Shown: in pieces, positions 1 through 6,329 of the stretch
How the letters are laid out: each line of letters begins with the position of its first letter
Numbering within the stretch: position 1 is the stretch's first letter
Assembly: GCA_964388615.1 (NCBI GenBank)
Contig: CAYMBG010000115.1
Coordinates: 1 to 7,415, forward strand
DNA length: 7,415 nt
Origin: SLLW01 sp964388615
GTDB taxonomy: Bacteria > Bacteroidota > Rhodothermia > Balneolales > Natronogracilivirgulaceae
Direction of reading: 5' to 3'
Made by a program: the position numbers and the translations under genes
The notes under the pieces: generated by a model
Database searches by the model: none
What the model saw: only the letters and a program-made list of their open reading frames with translations
Told to the model about the DNA's origin: nothing

Positions 1-675
1 TGCTCCGGCGGATGCGAGATGCAGATAGACTTTGGAGAGCAGGCTCCAGGCAGCGACCTGGTTGGCGCGACCGTAGCGCGGTTGTTGATCCATCATATCC
101 ACGGCCTGTTCAAGATCTTCGATAATAAGTTCATATACCTGCTCCTGCGATGTCAGCTCCTGGGATGAACTCGCTACATCCCGTACAGCCGAAGTATGAA
201 CAGGAACATCGCCAAACAGCCTTACCAGATTGAAATAGTGAAGAGCCCGGAGAAAATGCCCTTCGCCGGTAATCTGATCACGAAGAGACTCATCCATTTG
301 AATGTCAGGAACCTCGTCAATAACGGCGTTTACCCGGTTAATTCCGATGTAGGCATAGCGGAAGACGTCAGTCACCTCCCGGTTATTCGCCAGTGGCCGG
401 AGTTGGTCCAGGTCATGTTGTGAGGCACCGGCATCCGCTTTTACGGTAAACTCCTCGGTTGGTATGGTTGTAGTCAGGTAAAAATGCCGGGAGTAATACT
501 CGATTTCCGGGAGCGCTGCATAGGCATATGCAATAGCGGACCGGGCGTCGCCCTCATTTTCATAGAAATTCTCGGTTGAGAGAAAACCAACCGGTTCTTC
601 CTCCAGAGAGCACGAGACACTCAGTGCGCCGACAATCACAGCCATTGGTAATATGTTCAATAATTTCTTCATCAT
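1..675 (-). CDS. SusD/RagB-family outer-membrane glycan-binding lipoprotein, N-terminal part (runs off left edge)
   Basis: This is the N-terminal 225 residues of a SusD-like protein, the surface lipoprotein that caps a SusC transporter and captures glycans. The frame is open from the ATG at 675 to base 1, so the C-terminus lies outside; family members are usually about 450-600 residues. A hydrophobic signal sequence (residues 1-21) ends in LSVSC, giving a predicted lipidated Cys22. The following SLEEE is acidic, as in the surface-export signals of Bacteroidota lipoproteins. The family motif FLRALHYFNLVRLFGDVPV (residues 141-159) is unmistakable, and the helices around 175-223 (EQVYELIIEDLEQAV, AAWSLLSKVYLHLA) match its TPR-like scaffold. 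Two adjacent ATGs (675, 672) are possible starts. An AGGA at 684-681 sits 5 nt before the first and 8 nt before the second. The gene follows susC by 38 bp and is almost certainly cotranscribed with it. Confidence 0.96.
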   Translation of the reverse strand, partial: MMKKLLNILPMAVIVGALSVSCSLEEEPVGFLSTENFYENEGDARSAIAYAYAALPEIEYYSRHFYLTTTIPTEEFTVKADAGASQHDLDQLRPLANNREVTDVFRYAYIGINRVNAVIDEVPDIQMDESLRDQITGEGHFLRALHYFNLVRLFGDVPVHTSAVRDVASSSQELTSQEQVYELIIEDLEQAVDMMDQQPRYGRANQVAAWSLLSKVYLHLASAGA

Positions 676-680
676 AATAT

Positions 681-684
681 TCCT
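681..684 (-). promoter_or_regulatory. Ribosome binding site of the susD-like gene
   Basis: The minus strand reads AAAGGA just upstream of the tandem ATG pair, with 5 nt to the first ATG and 8 nt to the second. It is one of only two recognisable Shine-Dalgarno-like sites in this locus. The 38-bp susC-susD gap shows no hairpin or terminator, which supports cotranscription of the two genes. Confidence 0.5.
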
Positions 685-713
685 TTAAATTCTATTGATC
701 GGTTTACAGGAGG

Positions 714-3700
714 TTATATCCGCACGTTGATACCAAACATCCATTTCCGGGGTCTCGGATAAAATCCCCAGTTAAGTCCGTTTTCTCCCACTTCGGGGTC
801 ATAGCCGGATGCAAAAGGTGTAAATGTGTACAGGTTGTCGATGTTGGCATACAGTCTCAGCCGGTCCAGTGAAGGGATTTCCGAGAACGTGTAGCCCAGG
901 GTCAGATTTTGAACCCTCAGGAAAGACCCGTCCTCTATCCACCAGTCGGAAGCTTCGTAACCTCTGAGGTTATTCAGACTCGGGTAGTCATTTGTCGGGT
1001 TATCCGGTGTCCATCGTTGCAGTTGCGCACTTGCTGTTGAGAATTTTTGGAGGTTGTACACATCACCGCCGTAGGAACCGTACAACATGACAGACAAGTC
1101 GAAATTCCGGTAATAAAACTCTGAAGAGATACTAAAGATAAAATCCGGATGGGGGTCGCCTATGATGGTGCGATCGTCGGCGTCGACAACACCATCTCCG
1201 TTACGGTCGACGTATTTTATCTCACCGGGTTGCGCCCGCTCGCCTGTCAGTCCGGCGGCAAGTCCCTCCTCCTCTGACTGGATGATGCCGTCGGTTTCAT
1301 AGCCATAGAACGCGAACATGGGTTCACCTTCTTTGAGCACATTTACGGGAGTCCGGAACATTTCGATCTCACTACCCCAGAATTGGAAATCGGTATCACC
1401 AACGCCGATAACCTCATTCTGGTTGCGGCTGAACATGGTGCCCAGATTCCATATCAACGGGCCGTCAAGCATTCGGAAGTTGGCGGCGAGTTCAAAGCCG
1501 CGATTATCGATGGTACCATCGTTGACCCATATTTCATCAAAACCGGAAGAGATGGGCAGTCGTTGCAGACGGAGGAGGTCGCGAGTTCTTTTGTGGTAAA
1601 AGTCAGCTGTCAGGTCCACTCTTCCGTTGAGAAAACCGAGTTCCAGGCCAACATTATATTGTTCGGTGGTTTCCCATTTAAGATCCGGGTTGGCGATACC
1701 GCTCCAGATCTTGAAAAAGTCGTCCCATCGGAATACGCCGGGTCCGTATGCGGTAACAAACGCGCCGTCAAGGTAATACTCATTGGTCCCGAGCCGGTCC
1801 AGTGTTTGATACGGAGAGATGCCCTGGTTACCGGTAAGGCCGTAGCTGAAGCGGATTTTGGCTTCTGAGAGTGTGTACTGATCGCTCATGAAGTCTTCGT
1901 TGTGAATATTCCATCCGATCGCACCGGAGGGGAAGAAAGCCCACTTGTTGTTATCGCCGAACTTGGAAGATCCGTCGAGCCGGGAGGTAAACGTAAACAG
2001 GAAGCGTTCGTCATATACGTAATTGAACCTGCTGATACCGGACATCAATTTTTCTTCGACATAGCTGTTGTTAACGGTGTTTTCTTCGGCGGCGTTAAGA
2101 TCCTCATGTCCCAGTGTTTCGTTGATGAAACCTCGTCCCTCCAGATTGGAGGTTCGGGTGATGGAGTTTTCGGCGGTAGCGCCCAGGGTAACCGTAAGGT
2201 TATGCACATCCTGAAAATCGCGTTGATAGGTCGCGTAGTTTTCGGTAGTCCAGGAGTTGTTTTTCCAGTTGCTGATTTCGCCGTAACCGTTGAACAGATT
2301 TCCGGTGTTGGTATACTGTGAGGGCTGGAAGTTATCCCATGTCGATTCCCCATAACTGTAATTTAGTTGGGAATTGAAGGTCAGGTTGGGAGACATATTC
2401 CAGACGAGTTTACCGGATCCGATCACGTCAATCGTAGTGCCTTCGTTGGTAACTTCTTTGGCAAGGGCGATGGGGTGCCAGAAATCCTGGGGGCCGACCT
2501 GAAAATAATCACCGTCTTCATCATATACCGGGAACACCGGTGAACGGCCGTAGGAGGCGCTGGAGCGTTCGCGGTCAGTCAACGCGAGATTGACGTTAGC
2601 TGACAGTCGCAGGTTATCGCGGACCCGTTGGTCAACATGAACCCTGCCGCTCATGCGGTCATAGCGGTTATTGATGGTAAGACCCTCCTCGGAATAGTAG
2701 TTCCCGGAGAACGTATAGCGGGTTTGGTCGGAGCCACCTTCGGCGGAGATCGTATAGTCGCGCGTCATGGCATTGCGATAGACTTCATCCTGCCAGTCGG
2801 TTTGATGTGGCCATTCCCCGCTTCTGAGTTCTCTTTCGGAGGGGTAGTAAGTACCCAGGTAGTTTTGTCCGGTGTAGAGTTCATCCTGGCCGGCATTTCG
2901 GCGTGCTTCATTGGTAATGATCGCCTCATGGACGGGATCTCTGAAGATATCCAGGTCCTGAGCCAGGGTAGAAATGCCATTCTGGACATTAAAGCTGATT
3001 TGAGCGGGACGGTCACCGGAATCTCTGTAGGTAGAGATAAGAATAACACCGTTAGCGCCACGGGAGCCGTAGATAGCGGCTGCGGAGGCATCCTTCAGGA
3101 CCTCAATAGATTCGATATCCGAGGGGTTGATCTGTTTCAGGTCACCGGCATCTCCCATAGGAAAGCCGTCCACTACGTAAAGCGGGCTGTTGGAACCGTG
3201 CAGTGAGCTGGCGCCGCGAATTCTCATGGTCACCCCTTCGCCCGGTTCACCGGAAGCGCCCATGATATGCAGGCCAGGAACGCGGCCTTGCAGCAGGCGG
3301 TCAAGGGAGTGGGATTGCAGGTTTTCGATCTCTTCAGCGGATACCGAACTTACCGATCCGGTCATGTCGGTCCGTCGCATTTGTCCATAGCCGACAACTA
3401 CAAGTTCCTCACCCATTAACGCGTCAAACTGAAGGGTTACATCCAGTTCGTTTCTGCCGTCAAGCTGGATGCTCCGGGTTTGAAATCCGACATAAGAAAA
3501 GATGAGCGTGGCATCTTCATCCGGGACAGCAAGACTGTATTCCCCATGGACATTGGTTGTGGTTCCATAGCCGGTCACACCTTCCACAATGATATTAACC
3601 CCTACGAGCGGCTCGCCCTCTTCACCTACGACAATACCTTCCACGTTATGTTCGGATGGCTGGTTCAATGGTTCGGGATTCTCAACGTACATCTGGTCAT

Positions 3701-4178
3701 CTTCGATCTCGTGTGATTTTTTGATCACCACCACATCGTCCATATGATTCCGGGTGGATGTCGGCAGGACAACCTGAAGTCCGGTCCCTTCCAGGGTGGC
3801 GTATAACGCACCCAGAACGGTTGCTCTTTCGGCGTTGAGAGAAATGCGCCGGTCCCAGGACTGTTCCTCGACACTTTTGCTGTAGGAGATTCTGAGGTTG
3901 GCGGCTTTGGAGATATCCAGAAGCGCATCCTCCATCGAAACATCCATCAAGTCAAGGGAGACGATACTGTTAAGAATTTTCTGGCTTTCTTCATTTACCT
4001 CATCAGGCGCATAGTGAATCAGCCGGTTCATTCCGGCAGAGATACCGGCCACATCTTCTTTGGAGACCAGTTGGGCGCCCTGGCCATAAGCCATTACGCC
4101 GCTGAAATAGAGGCAGCATGCAAAAAGTGCCATTACTGTCCATCTGGCGGGACTTCTAAATATGTTTTCCGTCATCAT
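714..4178 (-). CDS. SusC/RagA-family TonB-dependent outer-membrane transporter with N-terminal STN signalling domain
   Basis: A 1154-residue TonB-dependent importer that would carry oligosaccharides across the outer membrane together with the SusD-like lipoprotein. Domains in order: signal peptide (about 1-32, cleavage near AYGQGA); STN/secretin-like signalling domain (about 72-153); an acidic linker (about 155-177); a carboxypeptidase-regulatory-like domain (about 178-252, GEPLVGVNIIVEG and LIFSYVGFQTRSI); the TonB-box-like segment EELVVVGYG (257-265); the plug (about 268-385, with LYVVDGFP at 333-340 and SIEVLKDASAAAIYGSRGANG at 357-377); and a beta-barrel to the C-terminus. The barrel ends in Ile rather than the commoner aromatic residue. 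The STN domain marks this as a signalling transporter that talks to a FecR protein, and fecR lies directly upstream. The two tandem ATGs (4178, 4175) cannot be separated; no clear Shine-Dalgarno site is seen. The frame is intact. Substrate is unknown. Confidence 0.97.
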   Translation of the reverse strand: MMTENIFRSPARWTVMALFACCLYFSGVMAYGQGAQLVSKEDVAGISAGMNRLIHYAPDEVNEESQKILNSIVSLDLMDVSMEDALLDISKAANLRISYSKSVEEQSWDRRISLNAERATVLGALYATLEGTGLQVVLPTSTRNHMDDVVVIKKSHEIEDDQMYVENPEPLNQPSEHNVEGIVVGEEGEPLVGVNIIVEGVTGYGTTTNVHGEYSLAVPDEDATLIFSYVGFQTRSIQLDGRNELDVTLQFDALMGEELVVVGYGQMRRTDMTGSVSSVSAEEIENLQSHSLDRLLQGRVPGLHIMGASGEPGEGVTMRIRGASSLHGSNSPLYVVDGFPMGDAGDLKQINPSDIESIEVLKDASAAAIYGSRGANGVILISTYRDSGDRPAQISFNVQNGISTLAQDLDIFRDPVHEAIITNEARRNAGQDELYTGQNYLGTYYPSERELRSGEWPHQTDWQDEVYRNAMTRDYTISAEGGSDQTRYTFSGNYYSEEGLTINNRYDRMSGRVHVDQRVRDNLRLSANVNLALTDRERSSASYGRSPVFPVYDEDGDYFQVGPQDFWHPIALAKEVTNEGTTIDVIGSGKLVWNMSPNLTFNSQLNYSYGESTWDNFQPSQYTNTGNLFNGYGEISNWKNNSWTTENYATYQRDFQDVHNLTVTLGATAENSITRTSNLEGRGFINETLGHEDLNAAEENTVNNSYVEEKLMSGISRFNYVYDERFLFTFTSRLDGSSKFGDNNKWAFFPSGAIGWNIHNEDFMSDQYTLSEAKIRFSYGLTGNQGISPYQTLDRLGTNEYYLDGAFVTAYGPGVFRWDDFFKIWSGIANPDLKWETTEQYNVGLELGFLNGRVDLTADFYHKRTRDLLRLQRLPISSGFDEIWVNDGTIDNRGFELAANFRMLDGPLIWNLGTMFSRNQNEVIGVGDTDFQFWGSEIEMFRTPVNVLKEGEPMFAFYGYETDGIIQSEEEGLAAGLTGERAQPGEIKYVDRNGDGVVDADDRTIIGDPHPDFIFSISSEFYYRNFDLSVMLYGSYGGDVYNLQKFSTASAQLQRWTPDNPTNDYPSLNNLRGYEASDWWIEDGSFLRVQNLTLGYTFSEIPSLDRLRLYANIDNLYTFTPFASGYDPEVGENGLNWGFYPRPRKWMFGINVRI

Positions 4179-4212
4179 TTTGCTTTGAATTAAATGGATA
4201 TTAAATACTATA

Positions 4213-4226
4213 AAAAAGCGCTTTTT
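4213..4226. repeat. Perfect 14-bp palindrome upstream of susC
   Basis: AAAAAGCGCTTTTT is its own reverse complement and lies 34 bp before the susC start. It could be an operator-like site or, read on the minus strand, a weak A/T stem with a GCGC loop running into T residues. Its function is not known. The A/T-rich stretch between it and susC (4179-4212) may hold the susC promoter or leader, but no clear Bacteroidota-type promoter box was found. Confidence 0.4.
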
Positions 4227-4230
4227 GGTT

Positions 4231-4244
4231 GACCGGCAGCGGTC
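4231..4244 (-). terminator. Short hairpin just after fecR (possible attenuator or weak terminator)
   Basis: On the minus strand GACCG-CTGC-CGGTC forms a 5-bp G/C-rich stem with a 4-nt loop, starting 19 nt after the fecR stop codon. It is not followed directly by a U-tract; the next T-run comes only after the adjacent palindrome. A full rho-independent terminator is therefore not supported. Partial termination, an mRNA 3'-end stabiliser or a protein-binding site are all possible. Confidence 0.35.
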
Positions 4245-4263
4245 GGATTATCGGTTTTTCTGC

Positions 4264-5301
4264 TTAGTTGGCTGTTGACAAGCGGATCTCAGATCCATTG
4301 ATCTCGTAATCAATGTTCAGGGCCAGTTCCAGGACCCTGAGTACCTCATTCAGCGTTTCATCTTCAAAAGTGGCGGTAAAACGCAATTCGGCCAGCTCGG
4401 GGTCCGTCAGCGTAAAATCGACGGCGAACCAGCGCTCCAGTTTTCTGACGACATCGGTCAGCATATCATTATGAAAGGAAAAACGTTGATCGAGCCAACC
4501 GAGATATTCCTGCAGGTCAACATTGTGCCTTACCTCCATCAATCCATCCACGCGATTGAGCATAGCCATATCGCCGCGACCGAGGTAGGAGACCTTGTCG
4601 GTAAGTGACTCCGCTTTTACAGCAACTTCGCCACTCGACACCACCACATTCAGCTCATCGAGATCGTCATAGGCACGTATATTGAATTTTGTGCCCAGCA
4701 CCTCCACAACGGCGTCACCGGTTTCCACAAGGAACGGTTTGTCACCGGGCGCCACATCAAAATAGGCTTCACCGGTAAGGGTTACACGGCGGCTTTCCGG
4801 ATCGAACTTCGCCGGGTAAGATAATTTACTATCCACATTAAGCCGGACATAAGTACCATCTTCCAGTTGGATGCGGGCCCGTTGTCCCTTTTCGGTAACC
4901 ACCTCTTCCGCGGCAACAACAGGCGAGGCTTCATGATCATCCGGATAGAGATAATGCGCAAAAACACCAGCAAGAATCAATATGGCGAAAACAGCCGCGA
5001 TCTTAGCGACCCAGGAGCGATCATTTCGCGGGAAATCGTGAATGCGTTTCGGAGCGGATTGAGATTTGCGATGGCTGCTTTCATATTCATCGATTCTGCG
5101 ACTGAGCATCTGCCAGTTATCCTCGGTGCTCCACCGGTCATGTCGGGAGGAGCCGGTAAGCATCTGTTTTTTGATCTCCAGAAAGAGTGCCTTTTGGCGG
5201 GGATCATTTTTGATGCGGTCAGAAATCCGTGATTCTTCCTCTGCGGTACATTGTCCGATCAGATAGCGGGCGATTTCTTTATGGGTAATATCTTTTTCCA
5301 T
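4264..5301 (-). CDS. FecR-family anti-sigma factor (inner-membrane regulator)
   Basis: A 345-residue single-pass membrane regulator that would hold the neighbouring ECF sigma factor and receive a signal from the STN domain of SusC. The N-terminal cytoplasmic part (about 1-95) has the family's opening pattern (IARYLIGQCTAEEESRI, residues 10-26) and is rich in charged residues. A single transmembrane helix lies at about 97-119 (WVAKIAAVFAILILAGVFAHYLY). The periplasmic FecR domain covers about 134-230, with the typical TEKGQRARIQLEDGTYVRLN, LTGEAYFDV, KPFLVET and VEVLGTKFNIRAY segments. The C-terminal DUF4974-like domain is at about 272-342. Length and order are normal for Bacteroidota FecR proteins. 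It starts 154 bp after the sigma gene and ends 85 bp before susC. The ATG at 5301 has no obvious Shine-Dalgarno site, but the conserved N-terminus begins within ten residues of it, so this start is likely right. Confidence 0.96.
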   Translation of the reverse strand: MEKDITHKEIARYLIGQCTAEEESRISDRIKNDPRQKALFLEIKKQMLTGSSRHDRWSTEDNWQMLSRRIDEYESSHRKSQSAPKRIHDFPRNDRSWVAKIAAVFAILILAGVFAHYLYPDDHEASPVVAAEEVVTEKGQRARIQLEDGTYVRLNVDSKLSYPAKFDPESRRVTLTGEAYFDVAPGDKPFLVETGDAVVEVLGTKFNIRAYDDLDELNVVVSSGEVAVKAESLTDKVSYLGRGDMAMLNRVDGLMEVRHNVDLQEYLGWLDQRFSFHNDMLTDVVRKLERWFAVDFTLTDPELAELRFTATFEDETLNEVLRVLELALNIDYEINGSEIRLSTAN

Positions 5302-5353
5302 TCAGAAGCGGTTTGTCTTAACTTTTTTCTTTAATTCTTACCCTTACAGACGG

Positions 5354-5378
5354 CTGCCATTTCCAACACCCCCTGTTG
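5354..5378 (-). other. Second stem-loop and competing arm in the fecR leader
   Basis: On the minus strand CAACA-GGGGG-TGTTG (5378-5364) forms a 5-bp stem with a G5 loop. A TGGCAG at 5359-5354 follows and is complementary to the first arm of the upstream hairpin at 5437-5418. Both elements lie between the sigma stop and the fecR start. Whether they matter for fecR expression is inference from the sequence alone. Confidence 0.3.
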
Positions 5379-5386
5379 CCAGAGAA

Positions 5387-5403
5387 AAAAAAATCATTTT
5401 TTT
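5387..5403. repeat. A7/T7 inverted repeat with flanking homopolymer runs
   Basis: The plus strand shows nine A, then TCA, then seven T, so seven A-T pairs can form around a 3-nt loop. On the minus strand this places a T9 run 24 nt after the G/C-rich hairpin at 5437-5418. It could serve as a distant U-tract or simply be an A/T-rich spacer. The long homopolymer is also a spot where sequencing or replication slippage could alter length. Confidence 0.35.
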
Positions 5404-5417
5404 GTACAGTGGCTTTT

Positions 5418-5437
5418 ACTGCCATAGGCCTGGCAGT
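5418..5437 (-). terminator. Stem-loop after the sigma gene (possible terminator or attenuator)
   Basis: ACTGCCA-GGCCTA-TGGCAGT forms a perfect 7-bp stem with a 6-nt loop, beginning 18 nt after the sigma stop codon. The T-rich run that a rho-independent terminator needs comes 24 nt later (minus strand, T9 at 5393-5385), which is too far for a canonical one. It may reduce read-through from the sigma gene into fecR, or act as an attenuator together with the competing TGGCAG at 5359-5354. Confidence 0.4.
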
Positions 5438-5455
5438 TAGGAATGCGGCAATTAA

Positions 5456-6073
5456 TTAAAAACCGGAGGCCAGCATCAGCAACAGACCGAGATATTTTGA
5501 AAGGCGTTTTTTAAAGAAAACCAGGGCCTGTCCCATCTGGTTCTCAACCGTTTTTACAGAGATATCCATGACATCTGCAATTTCCTGATAAGTGAGCCCA
5601 TCTTCGCGACTCAAAAGAAATATGGTTTTACGTCGATCCGGCAACTCCGCTATCGCTTGATTGACCAGCGAAATCAGTTTTTCTGTTTCCCTTTTTTCTT
5701 CCTGGGGGAACGCGGAATCATCTTCATGATGGGTTGGGTTATAGCGTTCCTGCTCATCTTTGTAGAGCCGCAGATATTTTCTCTCGGTTTCCAGATGTTT
5801 CAAATGATCGAGAGCTCTGTTTTTCACAGCTTTATACAAGTAGGAACGTGTTTGGATTGCCGGCGACCACTGTTTCCGATTCTTCCATAAATTGAAAAAC
5901 ACATCCTGAACCAGTTCTTCACATATGGCTTTGTTGGCCAGAAATCGAAAGCAAAAGTCACATAACACAGGAAAGTACACCCGGTAAAGCTCGGCGAAAG
6001 CGACTTTGTCGCCTTGCTGAATTCGCTTAATCAGCTCTTCTTCTGATATGCTGAACGGGTTTTTCTCCACCAA
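5456..6073 (-). CDS. ECF-type (sigma-70 family, FecI-like) RNA polymerase sigma factor
   Basis: A 205-residue extracytoplasmic-function sigma factor, expected to direct transcription of the SusCD operon when released by FecR. Region 2 spans about 26-91: AFAELYRVYFPVLCDFCFRF, the core-binding EELVQDVFFNLWKNR, and the -10-recognition segment SYLYKAVKNRALDHLK. Region 4 spans about 137-190, with AIAELPDRRKTIFLLSREDG and the helix-turn-helix LTYQEIADVMDISVKTVENQ. A linker of about 45 mostly charged residues separates them and there is no sigma region 3, as expected for the class. The C-terminus ends in a short hydrophobic tail (LGLLLMLASGF), often seen in Bacteroidota members. No ATG is available at the N-terminus. 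An in-frame TAA at 6088-6086 leaves only TTG (6073) or GTG (6070), with AGGA 6 or 9 nt upstream respectively. It is the first gene of the minus-strand series. Confidence 0.95.
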   Translation of the reverse strand: MVEKNPFSISEEELIKRIQQGDKVAFAELYRVYFPVLCDFCFRFLANKAICEELVQDVFFNLWKNRKQWSPAIQTRSYLYKAVKNRALDHLKHLETERKYLRLYKDEQERYNPTHHEDDSAFPQEEKRETEKLISLVNQAIAELPDRRKTIFLLSREDGLTYQEIADVMDISVKTVENQMGQALVFFKKRLSKYLGLLLMLASGF

Positions 6074-6079
6074 TTTGTA

Positions 6080-6083
6080 TCCT
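6080..6083 (-). promoter_or_regulatory. Ribosome binding site deciding the non-ATG sigma start
   Basis: AGGA on the minus strand lies 6 nt before a TTG codon and 9 nt before the following GTG codon. Both are in frame with the sigma gene, and an in-frame stop lies just upstream. Spacing is acceptable for either codon, so the exact start is undecided by three bases. Confidence 0.55.
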
Positions 6084-6140
6084 GTTTAATAAAATCCAGA
6101 CCTTGTTATCTAATCGTGTGACGGGCTACACCATTAAAGA

Positions 6141-6154
6141 TTAAATTAATTTAA
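6141..6154. repeat. Perfect 14-bp A/T palindrome upstream of the sigma gene
   Basis: TTAAATTAATTTAA is its own reverse complement, centred about 75 bp upstream of the sigma start. It lies in an A/T-rich stretch, so chance is a fair explanation. The position would suit an operator or upstream promoter element for the sigma gene. Confidence 0.35.
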
Positions 6155-6329
6155 CTAATAAAAAACAAGGAATCGCTATCGTAATAAGTTCGCCTAAGCA
6201 CAGTTTGTTTGCTATAGCAGGAAGCCGGTGCGTTATAAGTAGGGGTGTCAAAGACGGCAGTCGTTGTAGTGATGAGCTTCATTACCAGCCTGACAATGAA
6301 TAATATTGTACAAAACCGCTTTACTATCT

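Larger units (their letters stand above)
6074..6329. promoter_or_regulatory. Divergent intergenic region between sigma gene and glycoside hydrolase
   Basis: These 256 bp must hold the promoters of both divergent genes. The part nearest the sigma gene is very A/T-rich (about 6132-6168) and contains a perfect 14-bp palindrome (6141-6154). A second palindrome, TGCTATAGCA, is at 6210-6219. On the plus strand TAATATTG (6301-6308) differs by one base from the Bacteroidota -7 consensus TAnnTTTG and lies 22 bp before the hydrolase ATG, but no good -33 box was found. No small gene or RNA was recognised in it. Confidence 0.5.

Noticed and set aside
196..423. 75-codon plus-strand frame near the left edge
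   Set aside because: It lies antisense to the SusD coding sequence, which carries the family motif in exactly this stretch.
2628..3206. 192-codon open frame on the plus strand inside the SusC gene, with similar ones at 1383-1868 and 1902-2321
   Set aside because: They are fully antisense to the intact susC reading frame, show no recognisable domain, and are explained by codon bias on the opposite strand.
4179..4212. Bacteroidota -33/-7 promoter for susC
   Set aside because: The stretch is A/T-rich but holds no convincing TAnnTTTG box at the right spacing from a TTTG/TTG element.
4867..5266. Plus- and minus-strand short frames overlapping the fecR gene
   Set aside because: They are out-of-frame shadows of the FecR cytoplasmic and transmembrane coding region.
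5387..5437. Canonical rho-independent terminator after the sigma gene
   Set aside because: The hairpin at 5437-5418 is 24 nt away from the T9 run, and the A7/T7 stem has no G/C pairs, so the standard pattern is not met; kept only as a possible attenuator.
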